Source of the DNA: Flavobacterium hercynium | GTDB lineage: Bacteria; Bacteroidota; Bacteroidia; Flavobacteriales; Flavobacteriaceae | Assembly: GCF_002217285.1 (NCBI RefSeq) | Contig: NZ_MUGW01000046.1 | Location: forward strand, 1-64,000 | DNA: 64,000 bases | Reading direction: 5' to 3' | The notes under the pieces: model-generated | Seen by the model: only the letters and a program-made list of their open reading frames with translations | Told to the model about the DNA's origin: nothing | Database searches by the model: none | Shown: positions 8,401 through 17,331 of the stretch, piece by piece | How the letters are laid out: each line of letters starts with the position of its first letter | How positions within the stretch are numbered: position 1 is the first letter of the stretch | Made by a program: the position numbers and the translations under genes

Positions 8401-10845
8401 TTACCCTTTTATCCACTTTATTTCTTCGTTTTCTATTGCTACCGTAATAGTGTCGCCATCTTTCACTTCGCCTGCAATGATTTTCTTTGCCAGCGGACGT
8501 CTCAGGTGACTTCTAATGATACTTTTAATTGGTCTTGCTCCGTATTTGGCGTTGTATCCGTTTTCTGCCAGGTACAATTTTGCATCCATCGGAATTTCAA
8601 CTGTTACATTGATGTTTTTAAGTAAATCCATAAATTCCTTTTTAAGGTGGATTTCGAAGATTTTCAATGCATTTTCTTTGCTGATAGGAGCGAAGGGTAC
8701 AATTTCTGTTAAACGTCCTAAAAACTCTGGTCTGAAATAATTCCCCATAATTTCCATTAAAGAAGAAGAAGTCGGAATCTGACCTTGATTAAATGTTTCT
8801 ACAATATGATCTGCTCCAATGTTTGACGTAAATAGGATAATTGCATTTGAGAAATCTCCTTCTTTACCTAATCTGTCATGAAGTTTACCTTCGTCCATTA
8901 TTTGAAGGAAGACATCGTAAACAGAAGCATGTGCTTTTTCGATCTCGTCAAATAATACAATTGAGTATGGTTTTTGTCTGATCTTGTTTACTAGTAAACC
9001 ACCTTCTTCATAACCAACATATCCCGGAGGAGCTCCATATAATAATGCTGCAGAGTGTTCTTCTTTAAACTCAGACATGTCAAATCGAATGATGGCATTT
9101 TCGTCCTGAAAAAGAAATTCTGCTAAGCTTTTTGCTAATTCTGTTTTTCCAGTTCCGGTTGGTCCTAAGAAAAAGAAAGATGCAATAGGTTGTCCTGCTT
9201 TGCTTAATCCTGATCTTGATTCTAAAATAGAACCTGCAACGGTTGCAATACAATGATCCTGACCAATAACACGTTTGTTAAGGACTTCCTCAATATTATT
9301 TAGTTTTTGCTTTTCTTCTTCTTTTAATTTTCCTGCCGGAATTCCTGTTTTTTTAGCAATAATAAGTGATAAATCAAAAGCTTCTATGTGAACGCGTTTG
9401 TCTAATGCTTTTTGCTCCAGTGTATTAATTAATGTCTCAATATGTTCAATTAGTGATGCCGCATTGTCGAATGTTTTGTTTTCGTTTTCTTCGTCTACAT
9501 CAATTAAAAAAGCAGTTTTATTAATTAAATCTGTTAAGAACCAATTGGCTTCTTTGATTAATTGCTCTTCGGATAATTCGGCTTCGTTTTTCTTTAAAAC
9601 GGCAAGTTTATCAACGATCGTTTGTTTTTCTTTTAAGAATGTTTCACCAGATGTTTTTAAAACTGACATCGTATGGTCAATCAGGTTTATAGCTGATTCC
9701 GGAAGACTTTTTTCTTTTAAATAACGTCGTGATAATCGAATAGATTCAGATATAGTTTCGTCATCTATTTGAATTTTGTGATGATCCTGATACGTTTTGA
9801 TAGACTCGCGAATCATTCTGAATAGCGTTTCATCGTCTGCTTCTTCCAGTTTTACCAGTTCGAACATTCCGGATAAACCTTGTTCTTTTTCGATTCTTTT
9901 TGAGTATTCATCGATAGTAGAAGTAGCAATAATCGTTAATCCTTTGGCTAATTCTCCTTTTAAAACATTTGAAACTCCTGAATCACCACCATTTTTATCC
10001 AGTAATGTATGGATTTCTTCGATGATTAGAATTGCTTTTGGATATTGTCTTAACTCCTGAATACAGTTTTTTAAGCGGTCTTCTATTTCGCCTTTGTACG
10101 ATGCTCCTGCAATTAGCGAAGATAAATCTAATTCAAAAAGCTGTACTTTGTTTAAAGCATCCGGAACCTGATTTGAAATTACATTTTGAACCAAGGTATC
10201 AATCAGAATAGATTTTCCGATTCCTCTGTCTCCAATAAGTAAAACATTGGGTTTAGAGAAACGGCAAAGGATTTCTTTTATAGTGTTTAATTCTATTTCG
10301 CGACCAATAGCTGGAATGCGTTTGGCCTTTTTTTCTATGTTTTTATGAATGCAGTATTTTCCTAAGAAGCCTTTTTTTACTTCTTGTTTTGCGCCGGGAA
10401 CATTTGTGTCAGGAATAACAATTTGATCTTCCAGCAGTTCATTTCTGGAGATCGGATATGTCTTCATCTGGTCAAAACTAAAAGCTACTCCTGGCGAGCT
10501 AATCGCAACAACGATGGCGTATAGTGTAATTTCATCTTCGTTTAATAAAACGCGAACCGCTTCAGCTTCATTAATGATTTCATCAATAGTGTCGGCCGGT
10601 TCAGCATCCATAACATGATTTGTTTTGGGTTCGTCTTCCATTCGGACTTCAGCCCATTCATCAAGATAATAAACGTCTTTTCCCATGGCTTCCAAACGTT
10701 TTAAAAGAGATAAATCCCTGTTTAAAATCGCTTTGAGCAGGTGTGAGGCTGAATAAAATTTGTTTGAATTGGTCTTGGCAATTTTTTTAGCAATTTCAAG
10801 TGCACTTAATAATTCTACGCTAAAAACGTTTTTTTCTTCTTCCAT
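8401..10845 (-). CDS. tssH: T6SS sheath-disassembly ATPase ClpV (TssH)
   Basis: A class I Clp/Hsp100 AAA+ ATPase of 814 residues that unfolds the contracted TssB/TssC sheath in the cytoplasm after firing. It has an N-terminal Clp repeat region, a first AAA+ module with Walker A GDRGIGKS and sensor-like IATSTIDEY, a middle coiled-coil region, and a second AAA+ module with GPTGTGKT, FDMSEF and VLFDEIEKAH, ending in a D2-small domain (GYNAKYGARPIKSII). ClpB shares this layout, but the position next to the T6SS cluster and the PKD gene 5 bases upstream point to ClpV. It is the last gene of a leftward pair divergent from the main T6SS operon. Confidence 0.9.
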   Translation of the reverse strand: MEEEKNVFSVELLSALEIAKKIAKTNSNKFYSASHLLKAILNRDLSLLKRLEAMGKDVYYLDEWAEVRMEDEPKTNHVMDAEPADTIDEIINEAEAVRVLLNEDEITLYAIVVAISSPGVAFSFDQMKTYPISRNELLEDQIVIPDTNVPGAKQEVKKGFLGKYCIHKNIEKKAKRIPAIGREIELNTIKEILCRFSKPNVLLIGDRGIGKSILIDTLVQNVISNQVPDALNKVQLFELDLSSLIAGASYKGEIEDRLKNCIQELRQYPKAILIIEEIHTLLDKNGGDSGVSNVLKGELAKGLTIIATSTIDEYSKRIEKEQGLSGMFELVKLEEADDETLFRMIRESIKTYQDHHKIQIDDETISESIRLSRRYLKEKSLPESAINLIDHTMSVLKTSGETFLKEKQTIVDKLAVLKKNEAELSEEQLIKEANWFLTDLINKTAFLIDVDEENENKTFDNAASLIEHIETLINTLEQKALDKRVHIEAFDLSLIIAKKTGIPAGKLKEEEKQKLNNIEEVLNKRVIGQDHCIATVAGSILESRSGLSKAGQPIASFFFLGPTGTGKTELAKSLAEFLFQDENAIIRFDMSEFKEEHSAALLYGAPPGYVGYEEGGLLVNKIRQKPYSIVLFDEIEKAHASVYDVFLQIMDEGKLHDRLGKEGDFSNAIILFTSNIGADHIVETFNQGQIPTSSSLMEIMGNYFRPEFLGRLTEIVPFAPISKENALKIFEIHLKKEFMDLLKNINVTVEIPMDAKLYLAENGYNAKYGARPIKSIIRSHLRRPLAKKIIAGEVKDGDTITVAIENEEIKWIKG

Positions 10846-10850
10846 ACAAT

Positions 10851-11903
10851 TTAATCTTTAGACCAGATCATGAATTTTTTTACTTTATAACTAATATCTA
10901 ATCCCTTAACACAGTTGCTTTGTTTGTCTTTGTTAAGGCGTATTGATTCAATTTTTATCTTTTTTCCTTTGATTGCAGCACATAATTGCGAAAAAGTTAT
11001 AAGATCAGCGTCATTTTTAACTACAGGAGCTTCAAGATCATCGCATAAAAATTCTGCAAAATCATCTTTTACTTTGCTGCCTTCTGCTACTTTTAGTAAT
11101 AAAATTTCGAATTGATCTTCAGATATTTTAGGTGCTTTTTTAGTAGAGCTAACGCTGTCTTTTTCTGTTTTTGTTTTAGGGGCTACAGGAACGTATTGCA
11201 GCATTTCTTCTAATGGATCTTTTTTAACCGGTCCTCTTGGTAAGGCAAAAGCTTCGGCCTTTTTTTCGTATTCATAGGACATTACATCCAGCGGATTGGT
11301 CTTTTTGATTACTTTTGGATGAACATAAATAACCTTCTTCGCTACAGTGCTAAAGTTTCCGTTGGTAACAAGTGTAATTGTTTTTTCTCCCGGTGTGCTA
11401 AATGTATAAACGGCAGTCGAAGATGTTTCGTCTATTCCTTTGTTTTCTCCAAATGCCCATTCCCATGTTCTTGCTTCTTCAGAGGTTGATTTGAAATAAG
11501 CAGGCTGTCCAACGGTGATTGTTTTTGGAACAATAATTTTTGGAGTTCCCATTACATCTTCTGCGTATTTGTCTTTTATTTTGAGTACTCGGTTGTGTAC
11601 ACAGTTTCCGTTTATTGTTAAAGTGACGATGTATTCTCCAGGTTTTTTGTAAACATGAAAAGTATGCATTCTTACATCAGTATCGGTGCCATCTCCGAAG
11701 TCCCATTTCCATGAATTTGCATTAGGCGTTTTGTCGTAAAACTCAACAGACTCTTCGGTTTGATAATGATCAGCAAAAATGTAAAATTTTGCATCTTCAC
11801 AATCTACATGGTTGAACAACTGTAAAATAAATATTATGATTCCTAGTGATAACATGATGACAAAGAAAAATACAACTCTAATATCAATATTCTTATTATT
11901 CAT
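10851..11903 (-). CDS. PKD-domain inner-membrane protein of the T6SSiii envelope complex (TssP-like)
   Basis: 350 residues. One transmembrane helix (about 10-28) follows a short cytoplasmic N-terminus, so the rest is periplasmic. Two PKD-like domains follow: about 38-112 with the classic WKWDFGDGT and YKKPGEYIVTLTI, and about 123-195 with WEWAFGE and FSTPGEKTITLV. Then comes a linker and a C-terminal domain (about 260-350). Bacteroidota T6SS use an envelope complex of TssN, O, P, Q and R in place of TssJLM. A single-pass periplasmic protein beside clpV fits TssP, but the letter assignment is from position and topology, not from a profile search. Confidence 0.6.
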   Translation of the reverse strand: MNNKNIDIRVVFFFVIMLSLGIIIFILQLFNHVDCEDAKFYIFADHYQTEESVEFYDKTPNANSWKWDFGDGTDTDVRMHTFHVYKKPGEYIVTLTINGNCVHNRVLKIKDKYAEDVMGTPKIIVPKTITVGQPAYFKSTSEEARTWEWAFGENKGIDETSSTAVYTFSTPGEKTITLVTNGNFSTVAKKVIYVHPKVIKKTNPLDVMSYEYEKKAEAFALPRGPVKKDPLEEMLQYVPVAPKTKTEKDSVSSTKKAPKISEDQFEILLLKVAEGSKVKDDFAEFLCDDLEAPVVKNDADLITFSQLCAAIKGKKIKIESIRLNKDKQSNCVKGLDISYKVKKFMIWSKD

Positions 11904-11955
11904 TTCTAAAATTTAAGTTTTACGCGAAGTAAGAGATTTTTTAACAAAAAGAAAG

Positions 11956-11963
11956 CAAAAATA
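11956..11963 (-). promoter_or_regulatory. Possible -7 element for the PKD/clpV pair
   Basis: On the minus strand TATTTTTG matches TAnnTTTG about 53 bases upstream of the 11903 start. No clear -33 TTG is seen at the usual distance, so this is a weak call. Confidence 0.3.
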
Positions 11964-12018
11964 AGTTTTATTATTTTAATACAGCCTAAATTATTACTAT
12001 AAAAATTACAAAAAATAT

Positions 12019-12050
12019 TTGTATTCTTACAGAATAATTTATTACGTTTG
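12019..12050 (+). promoter_or_regulatory. Bacteroidota promoter for the main T6SS operon
   Basis: TTG (12019-12021) and TACGTTTG (12043-12050) are separated by 21 bases, matching TTG-N17-23-TAnnTTTG. A start site near 12057 would leave a leader of about 200 bases. The 12-mer TGTATTCTTACA (12020-12031) lies between the two elements and recurs at 792-803. Confidence 0.6.
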
Positions 12051-12141
12051 CAACCATATGTTTTTGAAAAGTAAATAAATTCATAAGAATTGAATTTACT
12101 TAGAAAACGTTGTAATTGTGGGGACTTTTACACTAAATGAA

Positions 12142-12231
12142 AAAAAGCAGTTTTGCTTTTTAATGTTGTTGGATATTTAGAATGAAATAAGGTGAGTTAC
12201 CTGATTTTGAAAATCTTTTTTCAAAATCGGT
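12142..12231 (+). promoter_or_regulatory. Structured T6SS leader: hairpin/U-tract and second hairpin
   Basis: AAAAAGCA/TGCTTTTT (12142-12161) forms a small hairpin ending in U residues. A second stem, ACC-t-GATTTTGAA with TTCAAAATCGGT (12199-12231), ends 22 bases before the first ATG. The ACC arm could instead pair with GGT at 12191-12193, giving an alternative fold. The arrangement would allow attenuation, but this is inference from folding by eye. Confidence 0.35.
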
Positions 12232-12253
12232 AAAAAATAAATAGGATATTTAT

Positions 12254-12895
12254 ATGAGGCAGGCGATTTTTTTAATTCTACTAATGCATTTTTCTACAGA
12301 ATGTTTTGCTCAGAAATATATTTCTCAAATTCCGTTTAAATACGATTATTCGCTTAAGCTTTTAAAAGAACAGGCTCAAATGGATAAAGGAGGTTTAAAG
12401 AATAAGTCGATTGTAAACGATAATTCAGAAAATTTGAGCGATGAGATTCTGGCATTAAAAGAAAAGTATTCTATTGTACTTGCTGTAATGCCAGTAAAAA
12501 TTACAAACTACAGATTATACGGTTATATTGATCCCTGGATTAATACACCTTACCAGGAAAAAAGTTTTTCTAAAAAAGGAATTGACTGCGCTTACTTTCT
12601 GCAGTCGCTCTACAGTGATGTTTATAAAGTTACTCTTCCAAAAGATCCTGCTGGAATGTGGAAATCAAAATCGATTCAAATTTTTACCGGAAGAAGTTTC
12701 TTAACTGAAGGTGACCTGATATTTTTCAGATACGACAAGGATCATCCAATATCTGATGTGGCTTTATATCTGCACAACGATAGAATTTTAGCATGTACCG
12801 ATAAGGGACTTGCAATATATAATTTCAATGATGAATATTTTCAATTACGTTATATAGGCGCTGGACGAATCAATGAAGATGCAAAGAAAAAATAA
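12254..12895 (+). CDS. Exported NlpC/P60-like protein of the T6SS operon, catalytic His apparently lost
   Basis: 213 residues with a signal peptide (about 1-19, CFAQ). The C-terminal half looks like an NlpC/P60 fold: KKGIDCAYFLQSLY contains the nucleophile-type Cys, followed by LTEGDLIFFRYDKDH and SDVALYLHNDRILAC. In active NlpC/P60 enzymes the residue before V-A/G-L/I-Y-L is the catalytic His; here it is Asp. The protein may therefore bind rather than cut peptidoglycan, or use a different residue. It is the first gene of the operon and overlaps tssG by 23 bases, which ties it to the apparatus. A role in passing the envelope complex through the cell wall is plausible but unproven. Confidence 0.6.
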   Translation: MRQAIFLILLMHFSTECFAQKYISQIPFKYDYSLKLLKEQAQMDKGGLKNKSIVNDNSENLSDEILALKEKYSIVLAVMPVKITNYRLYGYIDPWINTPYQEKSFSKKGIDCAYFLQSLYSDVYKVTLPKDPAGMWKSKSIQIFTGRSFLTEGDLIFFRYDKDHPISDVALYLHNDRILACTDKGLAIYNFNDEYFQLRYIGAGRINEDAKKK

Positions 12896-13823
12896 CAAAA
12901 GTCTTGAGGATCTGGTATATGAAATAGAAAATATTTCATACGATATTAGAGCCGAAGTTATCACCAATGAACTCATTGAGAATAATGTCCTGAATCAGGA
13001 TGAAATTACGATTTCTAATAATGGACAGTTTTCAAGAGCCTATAGAAGTGATATTTTAGGCGCAAAGATTCAGGATGATAATTACGATAAATACGAATAT
13101 CTTAATATCGAATTATCGCGTGACAGTATTTATGATGCATTGCCGGAAGGTTTTGTACACAGTTTAACAGAGAATAATGCTGATAAATCTGTTAGGCAGA
13201 TGATCAGAGAACATAAGCATCAGAAAAAACAGGAAGCGGAAGCCCGTAATTTCTTTACACCTTTTGAGAATGAAATTTTTCATTATCGTACAAAAATTGA
13301 AGGTGTAGAAAGAGACTTTTTGTATAAGTTAAACGGTAGTAAACCTTTGGATTTTTTCTATGACTTCTGGGGATTATCACATGAATATCCGGCAGTTTTG
13401 GTGTCAAAATTTATTCAGTTGCTGCCTTATTCTTATAAAATCGTTGGAAATATTGATTTAGCCTGCCAGTGTCTGTCAAGTATTATCGAAGAACAAGTTA
13501 GGTTTACAACGGTTAGTTCTAAAGAGTTTCGCGACGATGGACAAACTGTTAAACTTGGAGAAAACAGGTTAGGCGTTGATTTTATTACCGGAAATAATTA
13601 TATGGACTATTCTATGAATCTAACTATTAAAATAGGTCCAATAGCAAATAAAGCTTATCATTTATATGTAAATGATGGGGAAATTAAAAAATTTATAGAT
13701 TGTTTTTGCGAACATTTTTTCCCGATGGAAGTAGAGGTAAAAACAGTCTTATTAATGAACAAAGAAACAGAAGAGTTTAATTTTAATAAACAACCTGTGT
13801 TAGGGTATACAACACGAATTTAA
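12873..13823 (+). CDS. tssG: T6SS baseplate subunit TssG
   Basis: A 316-residue cytoplasmic protein. The C-terminal segment LGENRLGVDFITGNNYMDYSMNLTIKIGP matches the TssG pattern of an LG motif, a D residue and a strand ending in GP; it is followed by a short FCEHFFPMEVEVKTVLL region. TssG forms the baseplate wedge with TssE and TssF around VgrG. The start at 12873 lies inside the 3' end of the NlpC/P60-like gene, and the next gene (tssN) follows 2 bases after the stop, so translation is probably coupled. tssF, its usual neighbour, is 22 kb away in this cluster. Confidence 0.78.
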   Translation: MKMQRKNNKSLEDLVYEIENISYDIRAEVITNELIENNVLNQDEITISNNGQFSRAYRSDILGAKIQDDNYDKYEYLNIELSRDSIYDALPEGFVHSLTENNADKSVRQMIREHKHQKKQEAEARNFFTPFENEIFHYRTKIEGVERDFLYKLNGSKPLDFFYDFWGLSHEYPAVLVSKFIQLLPYSYKIVGNIDLACQCLSSIIEEQVRFTTVSSKEFRDDGQTVKLGENRLGVDFITGNNYMDYSMNLTIKIGPIANKAYHLYVNDGEIKKFIDCFCEHFFPMEVEVKTVLLMNKETEEFNFNKQPVLGYTTRI

Positions 13824-13825
13824 AA

Positions 13826-14779
13826 ATGGTAAAAAAGCATTTAGGAGCACTTATTGACGTTAGGCTTATTGTATTTTTAGTCGTAATAGTAGCAATTAGC
13901 GTTATACTTACGATGGTATTTAGTGACAAGGTAAAGGAGTTTGCTACAAAGTATAAGAGAAGATTTTATATCTACGTTTTTTCATTTGTACTGATCTATG
14001 CTTTGGTTGGTTTTTTGGGTTACAATAAATTATTTACAGAGTTGTCTGATGAATTTCTTTTCTATCAGATCGCTTCGTTGCTCTTTGGTATTTTGAATGT
14101 GTACTTATATCGATGGTATTTTGATGAATTTGATTTAAAAGATGTTGTTGGTATCGAATTATTATTTTCATTATTGATCACTTTATATTCAAGTATATTA
14201 TTTGTTATTATTTATACAGCTTTAAATGGTTTGGCTTTAACTTTTATAATGTGTTCACATTTCTTAGTTTTTATCGTACCAACCGGTGTTTATGCGGTAT
14301 TTAATTATATGATGCAAATACCTCCTAAAGAGTATGTTACATGGAGGATACCAGAAAGAAAAGATCCGTTTCCTGAAATAGAAAACGTACAAATGAAGGA
14401 TTTATTGCTGATTACACTTTTAATTCAGAAAAAACCTGACAGTACCAACTATACTTCGATAAGATCTAAAGGTCCTGTAAGAATTGATTTCGGAGCACTT
14501 TTTTATCATACTGTTTCCGGATATAACGAACATAATGCGGATAGTAAGATTGAATTAAAGCATAACGGAGAAAATTGCAATTGGGTATTTTTTCTTCAGC
14601 CAAAATGGTATCAGTCAGCTAAATATGTAGATGGGAAATATACATTAGGAATGAATGGAATAACGGAGAATTCAGTTATTATTTGTAAAAGACAGATTGA
14701 AAAAGAAATTCAGCCTGTTAAAAATGATAAAGGCGATAAGGGTTTTATGTTTGAGCCTAAAATGCAGGAAGCAAAATAA
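13826..14779 (+). CDS. tssN: T6SSiii membrane protein TssN
   Basis: 317 residues. Five or six hydrophobic helices lie in the first 165 residues (for example VRLIVFLVVIVAISVILT and FYIYVFSFVLIYALVGFLG), then a soluble, presumably cytoplasmic C-terminal domain of about 150 residues. TssN is the polytopic inner-membrane protein that links the Bacteroidota-specific envelope complex to the baseplate. Its size, topology and place directly after tssG fit. The C-terminal tail is rich in Lys, Asp and Gly. Confidence 0.78.
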   Translation: MVKKHLGALIDVRLIVFLVVIVAISVILTMVFSDKVKEFATKYKRRFYIYVFSFVLIYALVGFLGYNKLFTELSDEFLFYQIASLLFGILNVYLYRWYFDEFDLKDVVGIELLFSLLITLYSSILFVIIYTALNGLALTFIMCSHFLVFIVPTGVYAVFNYMMQIPPKEYVTWRIPERKDPFPEIENVQMKDLLLITLLIQKKPDSTNYTSIRSKGPVRIDFGALFYHTVSGYNEHNADSKIELKHNGENCNWVFFLQPKWYQSAKYVDGKYTLGMNGITENSVIICKRQIEKEIQPVKNDKGDKGFMFEPKMQEAK

Positions 14780-14928
14780 TTTGCTTTACAGATAAAATAA
14801 AAAAAAACAGTTTATTTAAAATAAATGCGCAATACGCGTCATTACTGGGGTTTTAACCCGAATAAGCTTGTTATAAGTTCCTTAAGAAGTTCTTTGAAAA
14901 ATAATAAAAAGAAAATAACGAATATAAA

Positions 14929-16089
14929 ATGAAGGTAAATTTTTTAGTGCTCTTTTTAGTTTTTGCTTTTGGTAAAAATGCAGTGGCTCAGAATATATCG
15001 ATACAAGTTCTGTCTGCTGTCGAAAAAGATAAAGTATTAAGTAATGCGGAGGTAGTAGTTCAACGAAACGGAGAATCATCGACTAAACAATTTACAAATG
15101 AAAGTGGAAAAGTAACAATCAATGGTGGTTTTCAAGATGATTCCAATACATTATTGATTATTAAGAAAGATAATTATTCGAGTCTTGTAGTAAAGTGTCC
15201 ATGTAATGAATTGACCTATGCTTTAAGCCCGGTTATGAAAAATCTGGATGGAATGCGAATTGTTTTGAACTGGGGAAGATATCCGGAGGATTTAGATTCT
15301 CATTTGAGTTTTCAGGGGAATCATATTTATTTTCAAAATAAAAAAGGTGCTTTGTCAAATCTTGATGTTGATGATACTGATAGTTATGGTCCTGAAACGA
15401 TAACAATAGAAAATAAAAAATTTGGAGTTGAGTATCATTATTTCGTTCATGATTATTCAAACAGAGAGGATTTAGATTCTTATAAATTATCAGGAAGTCA
15501 GGCAAAAGTATTTGTTTATGTAGGGCAATCATTGGTTAAGACATACTATGTGCCAACAGATAAAAAAGGAAATGTATGGAACTTGTTTAAAATAAATAAG
15601 AACGGTGAAATTGTAGATATCAACAGAATAATTTCTAAAACGAAGAAAGAAGTTGGTCTTGATAATCCTAATCAGCAAGAGACAGAAGAAGAAGTTTATG
15701 TTGCTAGTAATGACAAAAAAACGGCTTTGGCGTTGAATAAAAAAGGAGATTTGGCTTATCAGGCTAAAGATGTAGACGGAGCTTTAAGTTTTTATAAGCA
15801 AGCGTTGGAGTATTATCCAACATTTGGACAGGCGTATGGCAATTTGGGGCTAATGTATATTAAGAAAGGATTAAAGGCAGAAGCAATTTATGCAAATAGA
15901 AAGGCGATAAGCTATGCTTCCGGTAATTCTATTAACATCACAAAGGCTAGTGCATATTACAATATTGCCAAAATTTTTGAGAATGATAATGATTTTGAAG
16001 AGGCTTTAAATTATTACAAACTCGCAAAAGAACATAAAGAGAATGTAGTTTATGATAATGCAATAAGTAGAGTACAAAACAAAATATAG
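14929..16089 (+). CDS. Exported DUF2135-like plus TPR protein in the T6SS operon
   Basis: 386 residues with a signal peptide (about 1-20, NAVAQ). Residues 24-100 resemble a carboxypeptidase-regulatory-like beta domain. Residues 105-235 resemble the DUF2135/YfaP type (LNWGRYPEDLDSHLSF, then FVHDYSNRED). After an acidic linker come at least two TPR units (KKGDLAYQAKDVDGALSFYKQ and AYGNLGLMYIKKGLKAEAIYA) and a third degenerate one. It is periplasmic or outer-membrane-associated, but no lipobox is seen. Its place between tssN and tssK suggests a role in the envelope complex, perhaps that of TssQ or TssR, but I cannot assign a letter. Confidence 0.55.
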   Translation: MKVNFLVLFLVFAFGKNAVAQNISIQVLSAVEKDKVLSNAEVVVQRNGESSTKQFTNESGKVTINGGFQDDSNTLLIIKKDNYSSLVVKCPCNELTYALSPVMKNLDGMRIVLNWGRYPEDLDSHLSFQGNHIYFQNKKGALSNLDVDDTDSYGPETITIENKKFGVEYHYFVHDYSNREDLDSYKLSGSQAKVFVYVGQSLVKTYYVPTDKKGNVWNLFKINKNGEIVDINRIISKTKKEVGLDNPNQQETEEEVYVASNDKKTALALNKKGDLAYQAKDVDGALSFYKQALEYYPTFGQAYGNLGLMYIKKGLKAEAIYANRKAISYASGNSINITKASAYYNIAKIFENDNDFEEALNYYKLAKEHKENVVYDNAISRVQNKI

Positions 16090-16140
16090 AGAATTAGATA
16101 AGAGTTAAAATCTTATTTCAAATAAAAAACATAAATAATT

Positions 16141-17310
16141 ATGATTGAAAAATTACATCATTTTCCCGTAAACTGGATTGATGGGATGAAAATAAACAAG
16201 AATCACTTTTTAGCTATTCAGGATAATGTTTCTGAATTGGTAAATGATGCGATTGGAATTCATACTACTCCCATTAGTTATGGATTATTAGATTCTGGAA
16301 ATCAAAATAAGGAAGCTACTAAAATCACATTAGGTGTTGATAACCATAAATTGCTTCGTGTACGTGTAGAAGAGTGTCATGCTATTACACCAAACGGATC
16401 AAGAATAGAAATCAGTAAAAGTAATACGGACACATTAGATCTTCAGGTACCTTATCCTGAAGGAACTTACGAAATGAAACCGGGTGAACAAATGGTATTG
16501 CTGGCTTGTATTTCTGTAAATACTAAAAAAAGAATTCCGTTTGGCGAGCCGGATCCGGATGAGGTTCCGCCAAGATATCCTTTTACACAGCCTGATTATA
16601 AACTTCATTTAATCAAAGCAGATGAATTTCGTTCAGGAATTGGATATGGAGGTTTTTATTTAGCAATTGGAAAAGTACTTATTGGAGATACGACTATACT
16701 TGATGAAAATTATATTCCGCCATCAGTAACCGTTTCCTGTCATCCAAAGCTAATAGACATACAGGCACAAATTGCGCGCTCATTAGGGCAGATCGAAATT
16801 TATTCGGTGCAAATTTCTCAAAAAATCAATAGAAGTCAGCAAACAGGAGTTTTGGCTCAGACTGTAATGCAGTTGGCTGATAATACGGGGTTTTTCTTAG
16901 GGAATTGCTTAACGCAGTTTCGCTGGTTCTCACTGCACCAGCATCCTGCATCAATGTTAAGTACAGTTGTTTCTTTTGCCAGAGTAATGAAGAATTTTAT
17001 TGATTCGAAATCTGGTGCAGGAAAAGAGGAATTACTGAATTATTTTGCAGAATGGTGTGATATATCTCAGGGAGATTTAGAAATTCTTTTCACTACGCTT
17101 ATCAATGCAGGATACGATCACGTTCATATTGATAAAACAGCAACTTTAGCTATTAATTCACTTACTAAGATAGAAACGTTATTCGAAACACTTTATAGAC
17201 TGGATTATATTGGGAAGAAGAAAGAGAATATCGAATTATTCGTTGCAGAGACGGACAAGAAAGATATCATTCAGAACCCGAAACGTCACGGTTTTTTTAT
17301 AAAAGATTAA
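16141..17310 (+). CDS. tssK: T6SS baseplate adaptor TssK
   Basis: 389 residues beginning with the TssK-type opening, VNWIDGMKINKNHFLAIQD (compare W-x-x-G-x-x-L-x-x-x-H-F). A phage-receptor-binding-protein-like shoulder domain follows, then a helical C-terminal part (about 205-389) that in other systems docks onto the membrane complex. TssK trimers connect baseplate wedges to the inner-membrane complex, here probably through TssN. It is 21 bases upstream of tssO. Confidence 0.85.
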   Translation: MIEKLHHFPVNWIDGMKINKNHFLAIQDNVSELVNDAIGIHTTPISYGLLDSGNQNKEATKITLGVDNHKLLRVRVEECHAITPNGSRIEISKSNTDTLDLQVPYPEGTYEMKPGEQMVLLACISVNTKKRIPFGEPDPDEVPPRYPFTQPDYKLHLIKADEFRSGIGYGGFYLAIGKVLIGDTTILDENYIPPSVTVSCHPKLIDIQAQIARSLGQIEIYSVQISQKINRSQQTGVLAQTVMQLADNTGFFLGNCLTQFRWFSLHQHPASMLSTVVSFARVMKNFIDSKSGAGKEELLNYFAEWCDISQGDLEILFTTLINAGYDHVHIDKTATLAINSLTKIETLFETLYRLDYIGKKKENIELFVAETDKKDIIQNPKRHGFFIKD

Positions 17311-17331
17311 AAAATATAGCAATATTAATTT

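Noticed and set aside
9398..10060. Ser-rich plus-strand frames of 108 and 87 codons opposite clpV
   Set aside because: They are antisense to a strongly supported gene and show the Ser/Phe bias of reverse-read coding DNA.
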